A stretch of DNA of 64,000 nucleotides, from NCBI GenBank assembly GCA_022820945.1, contig JAJEEP010000049.1, positions 1 through 64,000 of the forward strand, written 5' to 3'. The notes under the pieces were generated by a model that saw only the letters and a program-made list of their open reading frames with translations, made no database searches and was not told where the DNA came from. This stretch comes from Alphaproteobacteria bacterium. Its GTDB lineage: Bacteria; Pseudomonadota; Alphaproteobacteria; UBA828. Numbering within the stretch: the first letter of the stretch is position 1; the number at the start of each line of letters is the position of its first letter. Position numbers and translations under genes: made by a program. This document shows, in pieces, positions 41,956 to 51,129 of the stretch.

Positions 41956-42777
41956 TCAGAGGGCGGAAAGGAACTCCGCCAGGCTCGCGTTGAACCGCTC
42001 GGGATACTCCCAGAACATCATGTGACCGCCGAAGGCCTCCACGCCGGAGTTGGGGCAATGCTTGGCCAGGAACGGCTTGGCGGTCTCGGCCCAGTGGTCG
42101 GCTACGAAGAAGATCGACGGAATGTTCGCGTCCGCCTGCTTCGCCTCTTCGAGATAGTTCGCGAAGCACACGTCGGCGATGAGGTTGGCGGCGATCAGCG
42201 GCGGCGTGGACAAAGACTGCTCGACGATCCAGGCGGTCACCTCGGGCGACATCTCGCCTTCGATCATGATGTTGTCGGCGTACCAGATGACGACGCCCCG
42301 CTGCCCCTGCGCGGTCTGCACCCCCTGGAAGAACCCGGCGAGAGCGTCGATCGCCCCTTCGACCCAGTCGCTCCGGTCGTAGCTCATGCCGAGCGGCGGC
42401 ATGTCGATGGAGACGAGCGCGCGAATGCCGTCCGTGCCCCGATTGCGGACATGGTGCCACGCGGTCAGCGAGCCCGCGGACCACCCCGCCAGAACCGGAT
42501 TCTCGACCTTGAGATGGTCGAGAAGCGCGGCCAGGTCCGCGGCCTGGGTGGCGTAGTTGTTGCCGTCGCTGGTGACGGTCGAGCGGCCGTGGCTGCGCGG
42601 GTCGAACGAGATGACCCGATAGGAGTCCGAGAACGCCGCGAATTGATGGTCGAAGACCCTGGTCGTGAAGGTCCAGCCGGGGATCAGGACCAGCGGCGGC
42701 CCTTCCCCTTCGTCTTCGTAGTAGATGTCGACGCCGGGGGCGACCTCGACGTAGGCACCGATGCGTTGAGCGGCCAT
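41956..42777 (-). CDS. Alpha/beta hydrolase
   Basis: The product is 273 residues with the classical fold. The oxyanion region is LVLIPGWTF, the nucleophile S100 is in the elbow AGWSAGS, an acid is likely in FFVADHWAET, and the catalytic His is in GGHMMFWEYPE. FDPRSHGRS is typical of the group with haloperoxidases and epoxide hydrolases. The start is ATG at 42777, with AGGAGAGAG close upstream. It is 40 bases behind acdS on the same strand and probably in its transcript. Substrate unknown. Confidence 0.87.
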   Translation of the reverse strand: MAAQRIGAYVEVAPGVDIYYEDEGEGPPLVLIPGWTFTTRVFDHQFAAFSDSYRVISFDPRSHGRSTVTSDGNNYATQAADLAALLDHLKVENPVLAGWSAGSLTAWHHVRNRGTDGIRALVSIDMPPLGMSYDRSDWVEGAIDALAGFFQGVQTAQGQRGVVIWYADNIMIEGEMSPEVTAWIVEQSLSTPPLIAANLIADVCFANYLEEAKQADANIPSIFFVADHWAETAKPFLAKHCPNSGVEAFGGHMMFWEYPERFNASLAEFLSAL

Positions 42778-42817
42778 GACTCTCTCCTGCGTAGGACCGA
42801 TGGGCGGCGGCCGGTGG

Positions 42818-43831
42818 TCAGCCGTTGCGATAGATGTAGCTGTAGCCGTTGATGGCGGGCACGCCGCCGAGATGGGCATAGAGAATTTTCGATCCCGCCG
42901 GGAAGTACCCCGTCCGCACCAGGTCGATCATGCCCTGCATGGATTTCCCCTCGTAGACCGGGTCGGTCATTAGCCCCTCGGTGCGGGCGGCGAGGCGGAT
43001 CGCGTCGTTGGTCTCCGCCGACGGCACGCCGTAGGCGGGATAGGCGTAGTCCTCGAGCAGCACGAGATCGTCGTCCGTGATGTCCCGGCCGAGCTCCACG
43101 AGCTCCGCCGTGTTGCGGGCGATGTCCATCACCTGCGCGCGGGTCTGCGCCGGCGTTCCCGACGCATCGATCCCGATGACCCTGTCGGCGCGCCCGTCCT
43201 TGGCGAATCCCACCAGCATGCCGGCATGGGTCGAGCCGGTGACCGTGCAGACGATGATGTAATCGAACCCGATGCCGAGCTCTTGCTCCTGCGCCCGCAC
43301 CTCTTCGGCGAAGCCGACGTAGCCGAGCCCGCCGAACTTGTGCACCGAGGCTCCGGCGGGAATGGCATAGGGCTTCCCGCCCTTCGCCTTCACGTCCTCG
43401 AGCGCCCGCTCCCAGCTTTCCCGAATCCCGATGTCGAAGCCTTCGTCGACCAGTTCGATTTCCGCCCCCATCACGCGGCTCATCAGGATGTTGCCCACCC
43501 GGTCGTAGACGGCGTCCTCGAACGGCACCCAGCTCTCCTGCACCAGGCGGCACTTCATGCCGAGCTTCGCGGCCACCGCCGCGACCTGCCGCGTGTGGTT
43601 CGACTGCACGCCCCCGATGGTCACCAGCGTATCGGCGTTCGACGCGATGGCATCGGGCACGATGTACTCGAGCTTGCGGATCTTGTTGCCGCCGAAGGCG
43701 AGGCCCGAATTGCAGTCGTCGCGCTTGGCGTAGAGCTCGACCGCGCCGCCGAGATGCTTGGAGAGCCGATCCAGCCTTTCGATGGGCGTGGGACCGAAGG
43801 TCAGCGGATAGCGTTCGAATCTGTCCAGCAT
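42818..43831 (-). CDS. acdS: 1-aminocyclopropane-1-carboxylate deaminase
   Basis: PLP enzyme that opens the cyclopropane ring of ACC to give 2-oxobutyrate and ammonia; plant-associated bacteria lower plant ethylene with it. It has 337 residues from the ATG at 43831, matching the 338-residue standard. K50 in [11 protein letters not shown] binds PLP. Y293-E294 in DPVYEGKSM and L321 in AHLGGVPA are the residues that distinguish true deaminases from D-cysteine desulfhydrases of the same family. [13 protein letters not shown] is the conserved substrate region. AGGAG lies about 11 bases upstream. An alpha/beta hydrolase gene follows. Confidence 0.9.
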   Translation of the reverse strand: MLDRFERYPLTFGPTPIERLDRLSKHLGGAVELYAKRDDCNSGLAFGGNKIRKLEYIVPDAIASNADTLVTIGGVQSNHTRQVAAVAAKLGMKCRLVQESWVPFEDAVYDRVGNILMSRVMGAEIELVDEGFDIGIRESWERALEDVKAKGGKPYAIPAGASVHKFGGLGYVGFAEEVRAQEQELGIGFDYIIVCTVTGSTHAGMLVGFAKDGRADRVIGIDASGTPAQTRAQVMDIARNTAELVELGRDITDDDLVLLEDYAYPAYGVPSAETNDAIRLAARTEGLMTDPVYEGKSMQGMIDLVRTGYFPAGSKILYAHLGGVPAINGYSYIYRNG

Positions 43832-43988
43832 CGGTTTCCCGCTCCTCTCCGGGCCCGCACCCGCTTCGTCCGATGCTGCGTCTGCCGCGCCCATGCGGAC
43901 AAGGGGGACGATGGTATGATTTATCGAATGGGGTGACGCGCCGCAACGCGGCCCTGGTCACGAGAGTAGGAGCGGAAAGGCGTCGCTC

Positions 43989-45335
43989 GTGCCGAATCGA
44001 GAGGACGACAGGCTGAGCGGGCGGGTACGCCGCTATGCGCGGGTGGGCACCTCGGTGGGCGGCATTGCCGCACGCATGGCTGGCCAGCGCTATCTCGGCC
44101 TGCCCGCCGACCGGGAGCGGAACGCCGAGGACCTCAAGCGTGCCCTCGGCGGCCTCAAGGGGCCGCTGATGAAGGTCGCGCAGTTGCTGTCCACGATCCC
44201 CGGCGGCCTGCCCGACGAATACGCCGAGGCGCTGGGCGCCCTCCAGTCGCGGGCGCCGGCGATGGGCTGGAGCTTCGTCAAGCGGCGCATGGCCGCCGAG
44301 CTGGGCCCCGACTGGCGCTCCGCATTCGCCGACTTCGAGACGGAAGCGGTGGCCGCGGCCTCTCTCGGCCAGGTGCATCGCGCCACGGCGCACGACGGCA
44401 GGGCGCTCGCCTGCAAGCTGCAATACCCGGACATGGCGTCTGCCGTGGCGGCCGACATCCGCCAGCTCAAGCTGATCTTCGCCGTCTATGCCCGCTACGA
44501 CCCGGCCATCGAGACCGGCGAGATCCACGCCGAGATCGCGGCGCGGCTCCGCGAAGAGCTCGACTACGAGCGCGAGGCCCGGCACATGGCGCTCTATGGC
44601 GAGATGTTGCGGGACAATCCGGGCGTTCACATGCCGGTGGTGGAGGCCGGGCTGTCGACCAGGCGGCTGCTGACCATGAACTGGCTCGAAGGTGCTGCGC
44701 TGCTCGACTTCAAGGAGGCGCCGGCCGAACAACGCAACGCCATCGCGCGCCACATGTTCGATGCCTGGTACGTGCCGCTCTACCGCTACGGCGTTCTCCA
44801 CGGGGACCCGCACCTCGGCAACTACACCGTGCGCGAGGATGGCACCGTCAATCTCCTGGACTACGGCTGCATCCGCGTGTTCGAGAGCCGCTTCGTGCAA
44901 GGCATCATCGACCTCTACCGCGCGGTGCGGGACGATGACCGCGACCTCGCCGTGCACGCCTACGAGACTTGGGGCTTCAGCGATCTCTCCAACGAGATGG
45001 TCGATGCGCTCAACATCTGGGCCCATTACATCTACGGGCCGCTGATCGACGACCGCACCCGGTTAATCGACGAATCGGGGAACGCGCGCTACGGCGGCGC
45101 GGTCGCGGCCAAGACCCACCGGGAGATCCGGCGCCTCGGCGGCGTCACGCCGCCCCGCGAGTTCGTCCTGATCGACCGCTCGGCCATCGGCCTAGGCTCG
45201 GTCTATCTGCACCTCAAGGCCGAGCTCAACTGGCACCGGCTCTACGAGGAGCTGATCGCGGATTTCGACGCCGCCCGACTGACCCGTCGTCAGGCCGCCG
45301 CGCTGGAGAATTGCGGCGTGCCCGAGGCCGCCTGA
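43989..45335 (+). CDS. ABC1/UbiB-type atypical kinase
   Basis: The product is 448 residues of the UbiB/ADCK/AarF family, involved in ubiquinone or lipid homeostasis. Family marks are GLKGPLMKVAQLLS (a variant of the KxGQ motif, with Pro and Val at positions that are often different), AAASLGQVHRATAHDG (the alanine-rich loop), YGVLHGDPHLGNY (catalytic loop) and LLDYGCIR (metal-binding Asp). There is no C-terminal transmembrane pair, so it resembles the soluble branch. The start is GTG at 43989 behind GGAAAGG. It is divergent from acdS. Confidence 0.88.
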   Translation: MPNREDDRLSGRVRRYARVGTSVGGIAARMAGQRYLGLPADRERNAEDLKRALGGLKGPLMKVAQLLSTIPGGLPDEYAEALGALQSRAPAMGWSFVKRRMAAELGPDWRSAFADFETEAVAAASLGQVHRATAHDGRALACKLQYPDMASAVAADIRQLKLIFAVYARYDPAIETGEIHAEIAARLREELDYEREARHMALYGEMLRDNPGVHMPVVEAGLSTRRLLTMNWLEGAALLDFKEAPAEQRNAIARHMFDAWYVPLYRYGVLHGDPHLGNYTVREDGTVNLLDYGCIRVFESRFVQGIIDLYRAVRDDDRDLAVHAYETWGFSDLSNEMVDALNIWAHYIYGPLIDDRTRLIDESGNARYGGAVAAKTHREIRRLGGVTPPREFVLIDRSAIGLGSVYLHLKAELNWHRLYEELIADFDAARLTRRQAAALENCGVPEAA

Positions 45336-45385
45336 CACGCGCCGGCAATGCGGCTCCGACGCCCGGATCAACCCTCCGTGAAAAC

Positions 45386-45413
45386 GTGCGGTGCCGGTCT
45401 TGGCAAACCGCAC
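45386..45413 (+). terminator. Stem-loop between the UbiB-like gene and pntAA
   Basis: GTGCGGT-GCC and GGC-AAACCGCAC pair with a two-base bulge and a short loop in the 128-base gap. It could end the upstream transcript or form part of the pnt leader. No T-run follows. Confidence 0.4.
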
Positions 45414-45463
45414 CGAGCGGGGCATTGTGGCGCCGCTCCCGGGGAGCCGGAGTCGCTGCGCGA

Positions 45464-46615
45464 ATGAGGATCGGGGTTCCGAAGGAAATCGTCCCGGGCG
45501 AGACCCGAATTGCCGCGTCTCCGGATTCGATCAGGAAATTCACGGCACTCGGCGTCGAGGTGCTGGTTGAAAGCGGCGCCGGCGCCGGCGCGCAGATGTC
45601 GGACGAAGTGCTGGCGGAGGCGGGTGCCCACATCGTCGTCGACGCGAAGACCGTCTACGGTGACGCCGATCTCGTCACCAAGGTCCGCGCACCGCTCTGT
45701 GACGGAAACGCGGCCGACGAACTCTCCTACATGAACTCCGACACGGTGCTGGTGGGCCTGCTCGCCCCCCTGCAACAGCGCGAGCAGGTCGATCGCTACG
45801 CGTCCCACGGCGTCACGGCCTTCGCGATGGAGCTGATCCCGCGCATCAGCCGCGCTCAATCGATGGACGCGCTCTCATCGCAGAGCAATATCGCCGGCTA
45901 CAAGGCGGTGATCGACGCTGCCGATCATTTCGGCCGGATCCTGCCGATGATGATGACCGCAGCCGGCACCGTGGCCCCGGCGCGGGTCGTCGTACTGGGC
46001 GCGGGCGTCGCGGGCCTTCAAGCGATCGCGACCGCCAAGCGACTGGGCGCGCTGGTCTCCGCCTTCGACGTGCGCCCTGCCGTGAAGGAGCAGGTCGAGA
46101 GCCTGGGAGCCAAGTTCATCTCCGTCGACGCCGACGCCGGCGATGCCGAGACCGCCGGCGGCTACGCCCGGGAGATGGGCGATCTGTACAAGGCGCGTCA
46201 GGCCGCGCTGATCCACGAGACGCTCGCGAAGCAGGACATCTGCATCACCACAGCACAGATTCCAGGCAAGCCCGCCCCGGAGCTGATCACCGAGGCGATG
46301 GTCAAGGACATGAAGCCCGGCTCGGTGATCGTCGACCTGGCCGTCGAGAGCGGCGGCAATTGCGCACTGAGCGCCTACGACCAGGTGGTCGTGCGCCACG
46401 GCGTCACCATCATCGGCCACGCCAACTATCCGGCGCGGGTTCCGGTCGATACCAGCACGCTCTATGCGCGCAATCTGTTCAACTTCATCCAGCCGATGGT
46501 CAATCGGGAAAACAGCTCGCTCGAGATCGACTGGGAGGACGAGGTGATACGGGGAGCCTTGCTGACCAAGGACGGGGCGGTGGTGAACCCGGCGCTGCAA
46601 GGCCAGGAGATCTAG
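45464..46615 (+). CDS. pntAA: NAD(P) transhydrogenase subunit alpha part 1
   Basis: NAD(H)-binding domain I of proton-translocating transhydrogenase, cytoplasmic. It has 383 residues from the ATG at 45464. It begins [15 protein letters not shown], with GAGAQMSDE, then the alanine-dehydrogenase-like Rossmann domain [21 protein letters not shown], written here in part as [20 protein letters not shown] and [10 protein letters not shown] are conserved substrate loops. The upstream open frame is a shadow. The subunit is split from the membrane part, the usual arrangement in Rhodospirillum-type bacteria. pntAB starts two bases after the stop. Confidence 0.96.
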   Translation: MRIGVPKEIVPGETRIAASPDSIRKFTALGVEVLVESGAGAGAQMSDEVLAEAGAHIVVDAKTVYGDADLVTKVRAPLCDGNAADELSYMNSDTVLVGLLAPLQQREQVDRYASHGVTAFAMELIPRISRAQSMDALSSQSNIAGYKAVIDAADHFGRILPMMMTAAGTVAPARVVVLGAGVAGLQAIATAKRLGALVSAFDVRPAVKEQVESLGAKFISVDADAGDAETAGGYAREMGDLYKARQAALIHETLAKQDICITTAQIPGKPAPELITEAMVKDMKPGSVIVDLAVESGGNCALSAYDQVVVRHGVTIIGHANYPARVPVDTSTLYARNLFNFIQPMVNRENSSLEIDWEDEVIRGALLTKDGAVVNPALQGQEI

Positions 46616-46617
46616 CC

Positions 46618-46920
46618 GTGGAGCACGTGCTCGAGCTGCATCCTCTGGTCATTGCCGTCACGGTTTTCGTGCTGGCCGTGTTCATCGGATACTACGTGGT
46701 GTGGAGCGTAACGCCGGCGCTGCATACCCCCCTGATGTCGGTCACGAACGCCATTTCGAGCGTGATTATCGTTGGCGCGTTGTTGGCGGCAACGCCCGCC
46801 GAGGGCAGCGTCCTGGCCAAGATATTCGGCGGTGTCGCCGTGGGACTTGCGGCCGTCAACATATTCGGAGGGTTCACGGTCACCCAGCGAATGCTCTCGA
46901 TGTTCAAGAAGAAGAAATAG
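46618..46920 (+). CDS. pntAB: NAD(P) transhydrogenase subunit alpha part 2
   Basis: Small membrane part of domain II, 100 residues from the GTG at 46618 with AGGAGA upstream. Three hydrophobic helices are visible, with conserved [19 protein letters not shown] (shown in part) that lines the proton path and the C-terminal [18 protein letters not shown]. It sits two bases after pntAA and 12 bases before pntB. The three genes together rebuild the full PntA2B2 enzyme that makes NADPH at the cost of proton-motive force. Confidence 0.95.
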   Translation: MEHVLELHPLVIAVTVFVLAVFIGYYVVWSVTPALHTPLMSVTNAISSVIIVGALLAATPAEGSVLAKIFGGVAVGLAAVNIFGGFTVTQRMLSMFKKKK

Positions 46921-46932
46921 GCTGCGCGTCCC

Positions 46933-48315
46933 ATGACCTCCAATCTGGCGGCGATTTTCTATCTGATCGCTGGCGTCTGTTTCATCATGGCCCTGCGGGG
47001 GCTTTCGTCGCCCGCGACCGCGCGCAGCGGCAACATCTTCGGCATCGCCGGCATGGTGATCGCCGTCGGCACGACCCTCGGCCAGCCAGGGGTCGACGAC
47101 TACTTGTGGGTCGGTGTCGGCATCGTGGTCGGCGGCCTGATCGGCACGGTAATCGCGCTCCGCATCCGCATGACCGCGATGCCCCAGCTCGTGGCCGCCT
47201 TCCACAGCCTGGTGGGGCTCGCCGCCGTGCAGGTCGCCGGCGCCGCGCTCTACGCGCCGGAGACCTTTCACATCGGCATGCCCGGCGACATCCGGCTGGT
47301 GAGCCGGATCGAGATGTGCTTCGGCGTCGTGATCGGCGCGCTCACCTTCACCGGCTCCGTCGTCGCCTTCGCGAAGCTTCAGGAACTGATGACAGGCGCG
47401 CCGCTGGTCTTCCGCGGCCAGCATCTGCTTAACCTCGCCCTCATCGTCGCGATCGTCGCCCTCGGCGTGGTGTTCTCCATCGAGCAGCAGGAGAGCGTGT
47501 TCTGGGCCATGACCGGGCTTGCGCTGGTCTTCGGCGTGCTGCTGATCGTCCCCATCGGCGGCGCCGACATGCCGGTCGTGATCTCGATGCTGAACTCCTA
47601 TTCGGGATGGGCCGCGGCCGGCATCGGATTCACGCTGGAGAACACGGTGCTCATCGTGGTCGGCGCCCTGGTGGGTTCGGCCGGCGCGATCCTGAGCTAC
47701 ATCATGTGCCGCGCGATGAATCGCTCCTTCATCAGCGTCATCCTCGGCGGCTTCGGCACCGATTCCTCCAAGTCCGTCTCCGCGACCGACCGCACCCACA
47801 AGGCGGGCAGCGCCGACGATGCCGCCTTCATCATGCGCAACGCAGGCTCGGTGGTCATCGTGCCGGGCTACGGCCTCGCCGTGGCCCAGGCCCAGCACGC
47901 CATACGCGAGATGGCCGGCCTGCTTCAGAAGGAGGGGGTCGAGGTCCGCTACGCCATCCATCCCGTGGCCGGCCGCATGCCGGGCCACATGAACGTGCTG
48001 CTGGCCGAGGCCAACGTCCCCTACGACGAGGTCTTCGAGCTCGAGGACATCAACAGCGACCTGCCCAACACCGATGTTGCCCTCGTTATCGGGGCCAACG
48101 ACGTGGTCAATCCCGTGGCGAAGACGGACCCGCAAAGCCCGATCGCGGGTATGCCGATCCTCGATGTGGAGCTCTGCAAGACGGTGCTGTTCGTCAAGCG
48201 CTCGCTGGCACCGGGCTACGCGGGCATCGACAATCCTGTGTTCTACCGGGACAACACGATGATGCTCTTCGGCGACGCCAAGAAAATGGTCGAAGAGATC
48301 GTCAAGTCTCTCTAA
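46933..48315 (+). CDS. pntB: NAD(P) transhydrogenase subunit beta
   Basis: The product is 460 residues. The N-terminal two thirds hold about nine membrane helices (domain II). The C-terminal NADP(H)-binding domain III starts near 285, with VIVPGYGLAVAQAQHAI, HPVAGRMPGHMNVLLAEA, VPYDEVFELEDIN and VIGANDVVNPVA, all diagnostic. The start is ATG at 46933. It closes the pntAA-pntAB-pntB operon. The 105 bases after the stop contain no obvious hairpin with a T-run. Confidence 0.97.
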   Translation: MTSNLAAIFYLIAGVCFIMALRGLSSPATARSGNIFGIAGMVIAVGTTLGQPGVDDYLWVGVGIVVGGLIGTVIALRIRMTAMPQLVAAFHSLVGLAAVQVAGAALYAPETFHIGMPGDIRLVSRIEMCFGVVIGALTFTGSVVAFAKLQELMTGAPLVFRGQHLLNLALIVAIVALGVVFSIEQQESVFWAMTGLALVFGVLLIVPIGGADMPVVISMLNSYSGWAAAGIGFTLENTVLIVVGALVGSAGAILSYIMCRAMNRSFISVILGGFGTDSSKSVSATDRTHKAGSADDAAFIMRNAGSVVIVPGYGLAVAQAQHAIREMAGLLQKEGVEVRYAIHPVAGRMPGHMNVLLAEANVPYDEVFELEDINSDLPNTDVALVIGANDVVNPVAKTDPQSPIAGMPILDVELCKTVLFVKRSLAPGYAGIDNPVFYRDNTMMLFGDAKKMVEEIVKSL

Positions 48316-48420
48316 TTCCGTTTCACTTAAATGCGGACGAGCTCGACGCCGCCGCAATCGGGCCGGCGTGGGAATTTCTCAACGTAATTGACGGCGTCGC
48401 GAGGCCGCGAATGACGGGTG

Positions 48421-48624
48421 TTATTCTTCCCGCTGGGCGCGCTTGCGAGCGAGTTTCCGGGCGCGGCGAACCGCCTCCGCCTTCTCGCGCGCCCGCCGCT
48501 CCGAGGGCTTCTCGTAGTGGCGGCGCATCTTCATTTCCCGGAAAATTCCCTCGCGCTGCATCTTCTTTTTGAGTGCTTTCAACGCCTGATCGACATTGTT
48601 TTCGCGTACGACTACATGAACCAA
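48421..48624 (-). CDS. rpsU: 30S ribosomal protein S21
   Basis: The product is 67 residues, starting with TTG at 48624 behind AGGAAGGG about ten bases upstream. It reads [20 protein letters not shown], then [21 protein letters not shown] and a basic tail, all as in S21. S21 helps the small subunit engage mRNA. Alphaproteobacterial S21 is often monocistronic, as here. A good sigma-70 promoter lies at 48675-48703. Confidence 0.96.
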   Translation of the reverse strand: MVHVVVRENNVDQALKALKKKMQREGIFREMKMRRHYEKPSERRAREKAEAVRRARKLARKRAQREE

Positions 48625-48674
48625 ATTTCTGCTTCCCTTCCTAAGAATTCGGGTTTCATTCCTGGGCCGGCGGC

Positions 48675-48703
48675 TCTATAGCACGCCGCGCCGAGGCTGT
48701 GAA
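48675..48703 (-). promoter_or_regulatory. Sigma-70 promoter of rpsU
   Basis: On the minus strand TTCACA (48703-48698) and TATAGA (48680-48675) are 17 bases apart, close to consensus, about 50 bases before the TTG start. A 14-base segment, TAGCACGCCGCGCC (48679-48692), inside this promoter is repeated at 48746-48759 in front of purE. Confidence 0.55.
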
Positions 48704-48789
48704 GGCGGCCTGGGCACTGCCCGCAGCCGCCCGCGGGCGGTAAGGTAGCACGCCGCGCCCCAATTTGTGAGCCGTAACGGGAGAGCGCC

Positions 48790-49277
<488 letters not shown>

Positions 49278-49281
<4 letters not shown>

Positions 49282-50390
49282 TCGCGCCGGGCGCTACCAT
49301 CGGCATTCTCGGCGGCGGCCAGCTCGGCCGGATGCTGGCAATCGCCGCCGCGCCTCTCGGCTACCGCTGCCACATCTTCTCGCCGGAGCCCGGCGGACCC
49401 GCCGCGCGGGTCTCGGCCGCCGAGACCGTGGCGGCCTACGACGACCGCGCGGCCCTCGACGCCTTCGGCGCTGCAGTCGACGTAGTTACCACCGAGTTCG
49501 AGAACGTTCCCGTTGACGCACTGGAGCGGCTGGGGCGCGCGGTTCCGGTCCGGCCGGGCGCCCGCTCGCTCCGCATCGCCCAGAACCGCGTCGCCGAGAA
49601 GGATTTTGTGCGCGGCCTCGGCCTCGAGACGACTCCTTACGCGGCGGTAGCGGTGGGTGCCGACAACGCGGCCGCCGATGCGCGGGTCGGCCGGCCCGCC
49701 GTGCTCAAGACCCAGACCCTCGGCTATGACGGCAAGGGGCAGGTGGTGCTAGCGTCGGGCGACGATCTGCTCATGGCCTGGCGAGACACGCTCGGCGGCC
49801 GGCCGGCGATCCTCGAAGCGTTCGCGCCCATCGAGCGCGAGGTCTCGGTCGTGGTGGCTCGCACAGCCGACGGCGCCACGGAGACCTTCGACCCGGTCGA
49901 GAACCGCCACGTGAACGGCATCCTCGACGTGACGCTGGCGCCGGCGAGCCTCCCCCCTGCCCTCGCGGCGGAAGCACGCGACCGCGCCGAGCGCGTCGCC
50001 CAGGCGCTCGATCACGTAGGCGTGCTCTGCGTCGAGTTCTTCGTCACCCGGGACGGCCGGCTGCTGGTCAACGAGATCGCCCCCCGCGTCCACAACTCGG
50101 GCCACTGGACCATCGAGGGCTGCGAGACCAGCCAGTTCGCGCAGCACGTCCGCGCCGTCTGCGGCCTGCCGCTGGGCTCCACGGCACGGCGGGCCAACGC
50201 CTGCATGAAGAACCTGATCGGCGCCGATGTCGAGCACTGGCGTGCGCTCGTCGCGGACCCGACCGCGCACCTCCATCTCTACGGCAAGGCGCAAACCCGC
50301 GCCGGCCGCAAGATGGGCCACGTCACCTGGCTTGGCCCCCTCGACGCACCAACACCGGCGCCGGTTTGGCCGTCGGAAAGCGCTCCCTAA
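49278..50390 (+). CDS. purK: N5-carboxyaminoimidazole ribonucleotide synthase
   Basis: ATP-grasp enzyme that carboxylates AIR with bicarbonate. It has 370 residues from the GTG at 49278. [16 protein letters not shown] opens the preATP-grasp domain, TTEFENVP follows, then [12 protein letters not shown] binds ATP, and [18 protein letters not shown] is the active-site signature. The end overlaps the stop codon of the converging amidotransferase gene by three bases. The presence of purK confirms the PurK/PurE class I route. Confidence 0.96.
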
Positions 50391-51106
50391 CGGCCGCGTA
50401 CCAGCGCCATGAAGTTGTCGTAGAGGATGCGGGCGTCCCGGTTGAAGGACGGCATGTTCCGGGCAGCCTCGGCCTCGAACGGTGCGAGACCGTCTGGCCC
50501 CAGCGCGCGCTCCAGCGAGTCCTGGTAGGCCGGCACGGCACCCCAGTCGGCGACCGTCGTCGGCGTCAGCTCCACGTGATACTGCAGCCCGTAGGCGTAG
50601 CGCCCGACGCGGAAGGCCTGCACCGAACAGAGCGGCGACGACGCGAGGCTGACGCCGCCGTCCGGCATCGCGGTCACCGCGCAGCCGTGCCATTGCAGGC
50701 AGGTCACGGTCGGGTCGAGCCCGGCCAGTAGCGGGTCCGCGCGCCCGGCATCGGTCAGGTCGACCGTCATGATGCCGACCTCGGGCTCGGCCATGGTCTC
50801 CACCCGGCCGCCGAGCGCATCGGCAAGCAATTGATGGCCGAGGCAGACGCCGAGGAAGGGCATGTCGCGCTCCGCCACGGCCTCGCGAATGGCCACCTTC
50901 TCGTCGGCGAGCCAGGGATGCTCGTCCTCCTCGAAGACATCCATCGGCCCGCCCATGGAGATCAGCGCGTCGTAGCCCTCCAGGGGCGGGATCGCCTCGC
51001 CCTCGTCGAGCTCGACCGCGTCCCATTCGACCCCGTCGGCGCGCATGAAGTCGCGGAAGATGCCCGGATGCTCGATGTCGATGTGCTGGAGCACGAGGAA
51101 CTTCAT
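50387..51106 (-). CDS. Class I glutamine amidotransferase-like protein
   Basis: The product is 239 residues. The nucleophile elbow is FLGVCLGHQLLADALGG and the His-Glu pair is in GLQYHVELT, so the Cys-His-Glu triad is complete. LISMGGPMDVFEEDEHPWL is typical of stand-alone GuaA-like domains of the GATase1 type, which may hydrolyse gamma-glutamyl compounds. The start is ATG at 51106 with GGAGAGA upstream. It is last in the leftward unit after the membrane spermidine-synthase-like gene (23-base gap). A paralogue of similar size lies at 62872-63582. Confidence 0.85.
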   Translation of the reverse strand: MKFLVLQHIDIEHPGIFRDFMRADGVEWDAVELDEGEAIPPLEGYDALISMGGPMDVFEEDEHPWLADEKVAIREAVAERDMPFLGVCLGHQLLADALGGRVETMAEPEVGIMTVDLTDAGRADPLLAGLDPTVTCLQWHGCAVTAMPDGGVSLASSPLCSVQAFRVGRYAYGLQYHVELTPTTVADWGAVPAYQDSLERALGPDGLAPFEAEAARNMPSFNRDARILYDNFMALVRGR

Positions 51107-51129
51107 CGCCGGTCTCTCCAGGGCTGGGG

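Noticed and set aside
50387-51106. GMP synthase (guaA).
   Set aside because: Only the amidotransferase domain is present, with no ATP pyrophosphatase domain; the same holds for 62872-63582.
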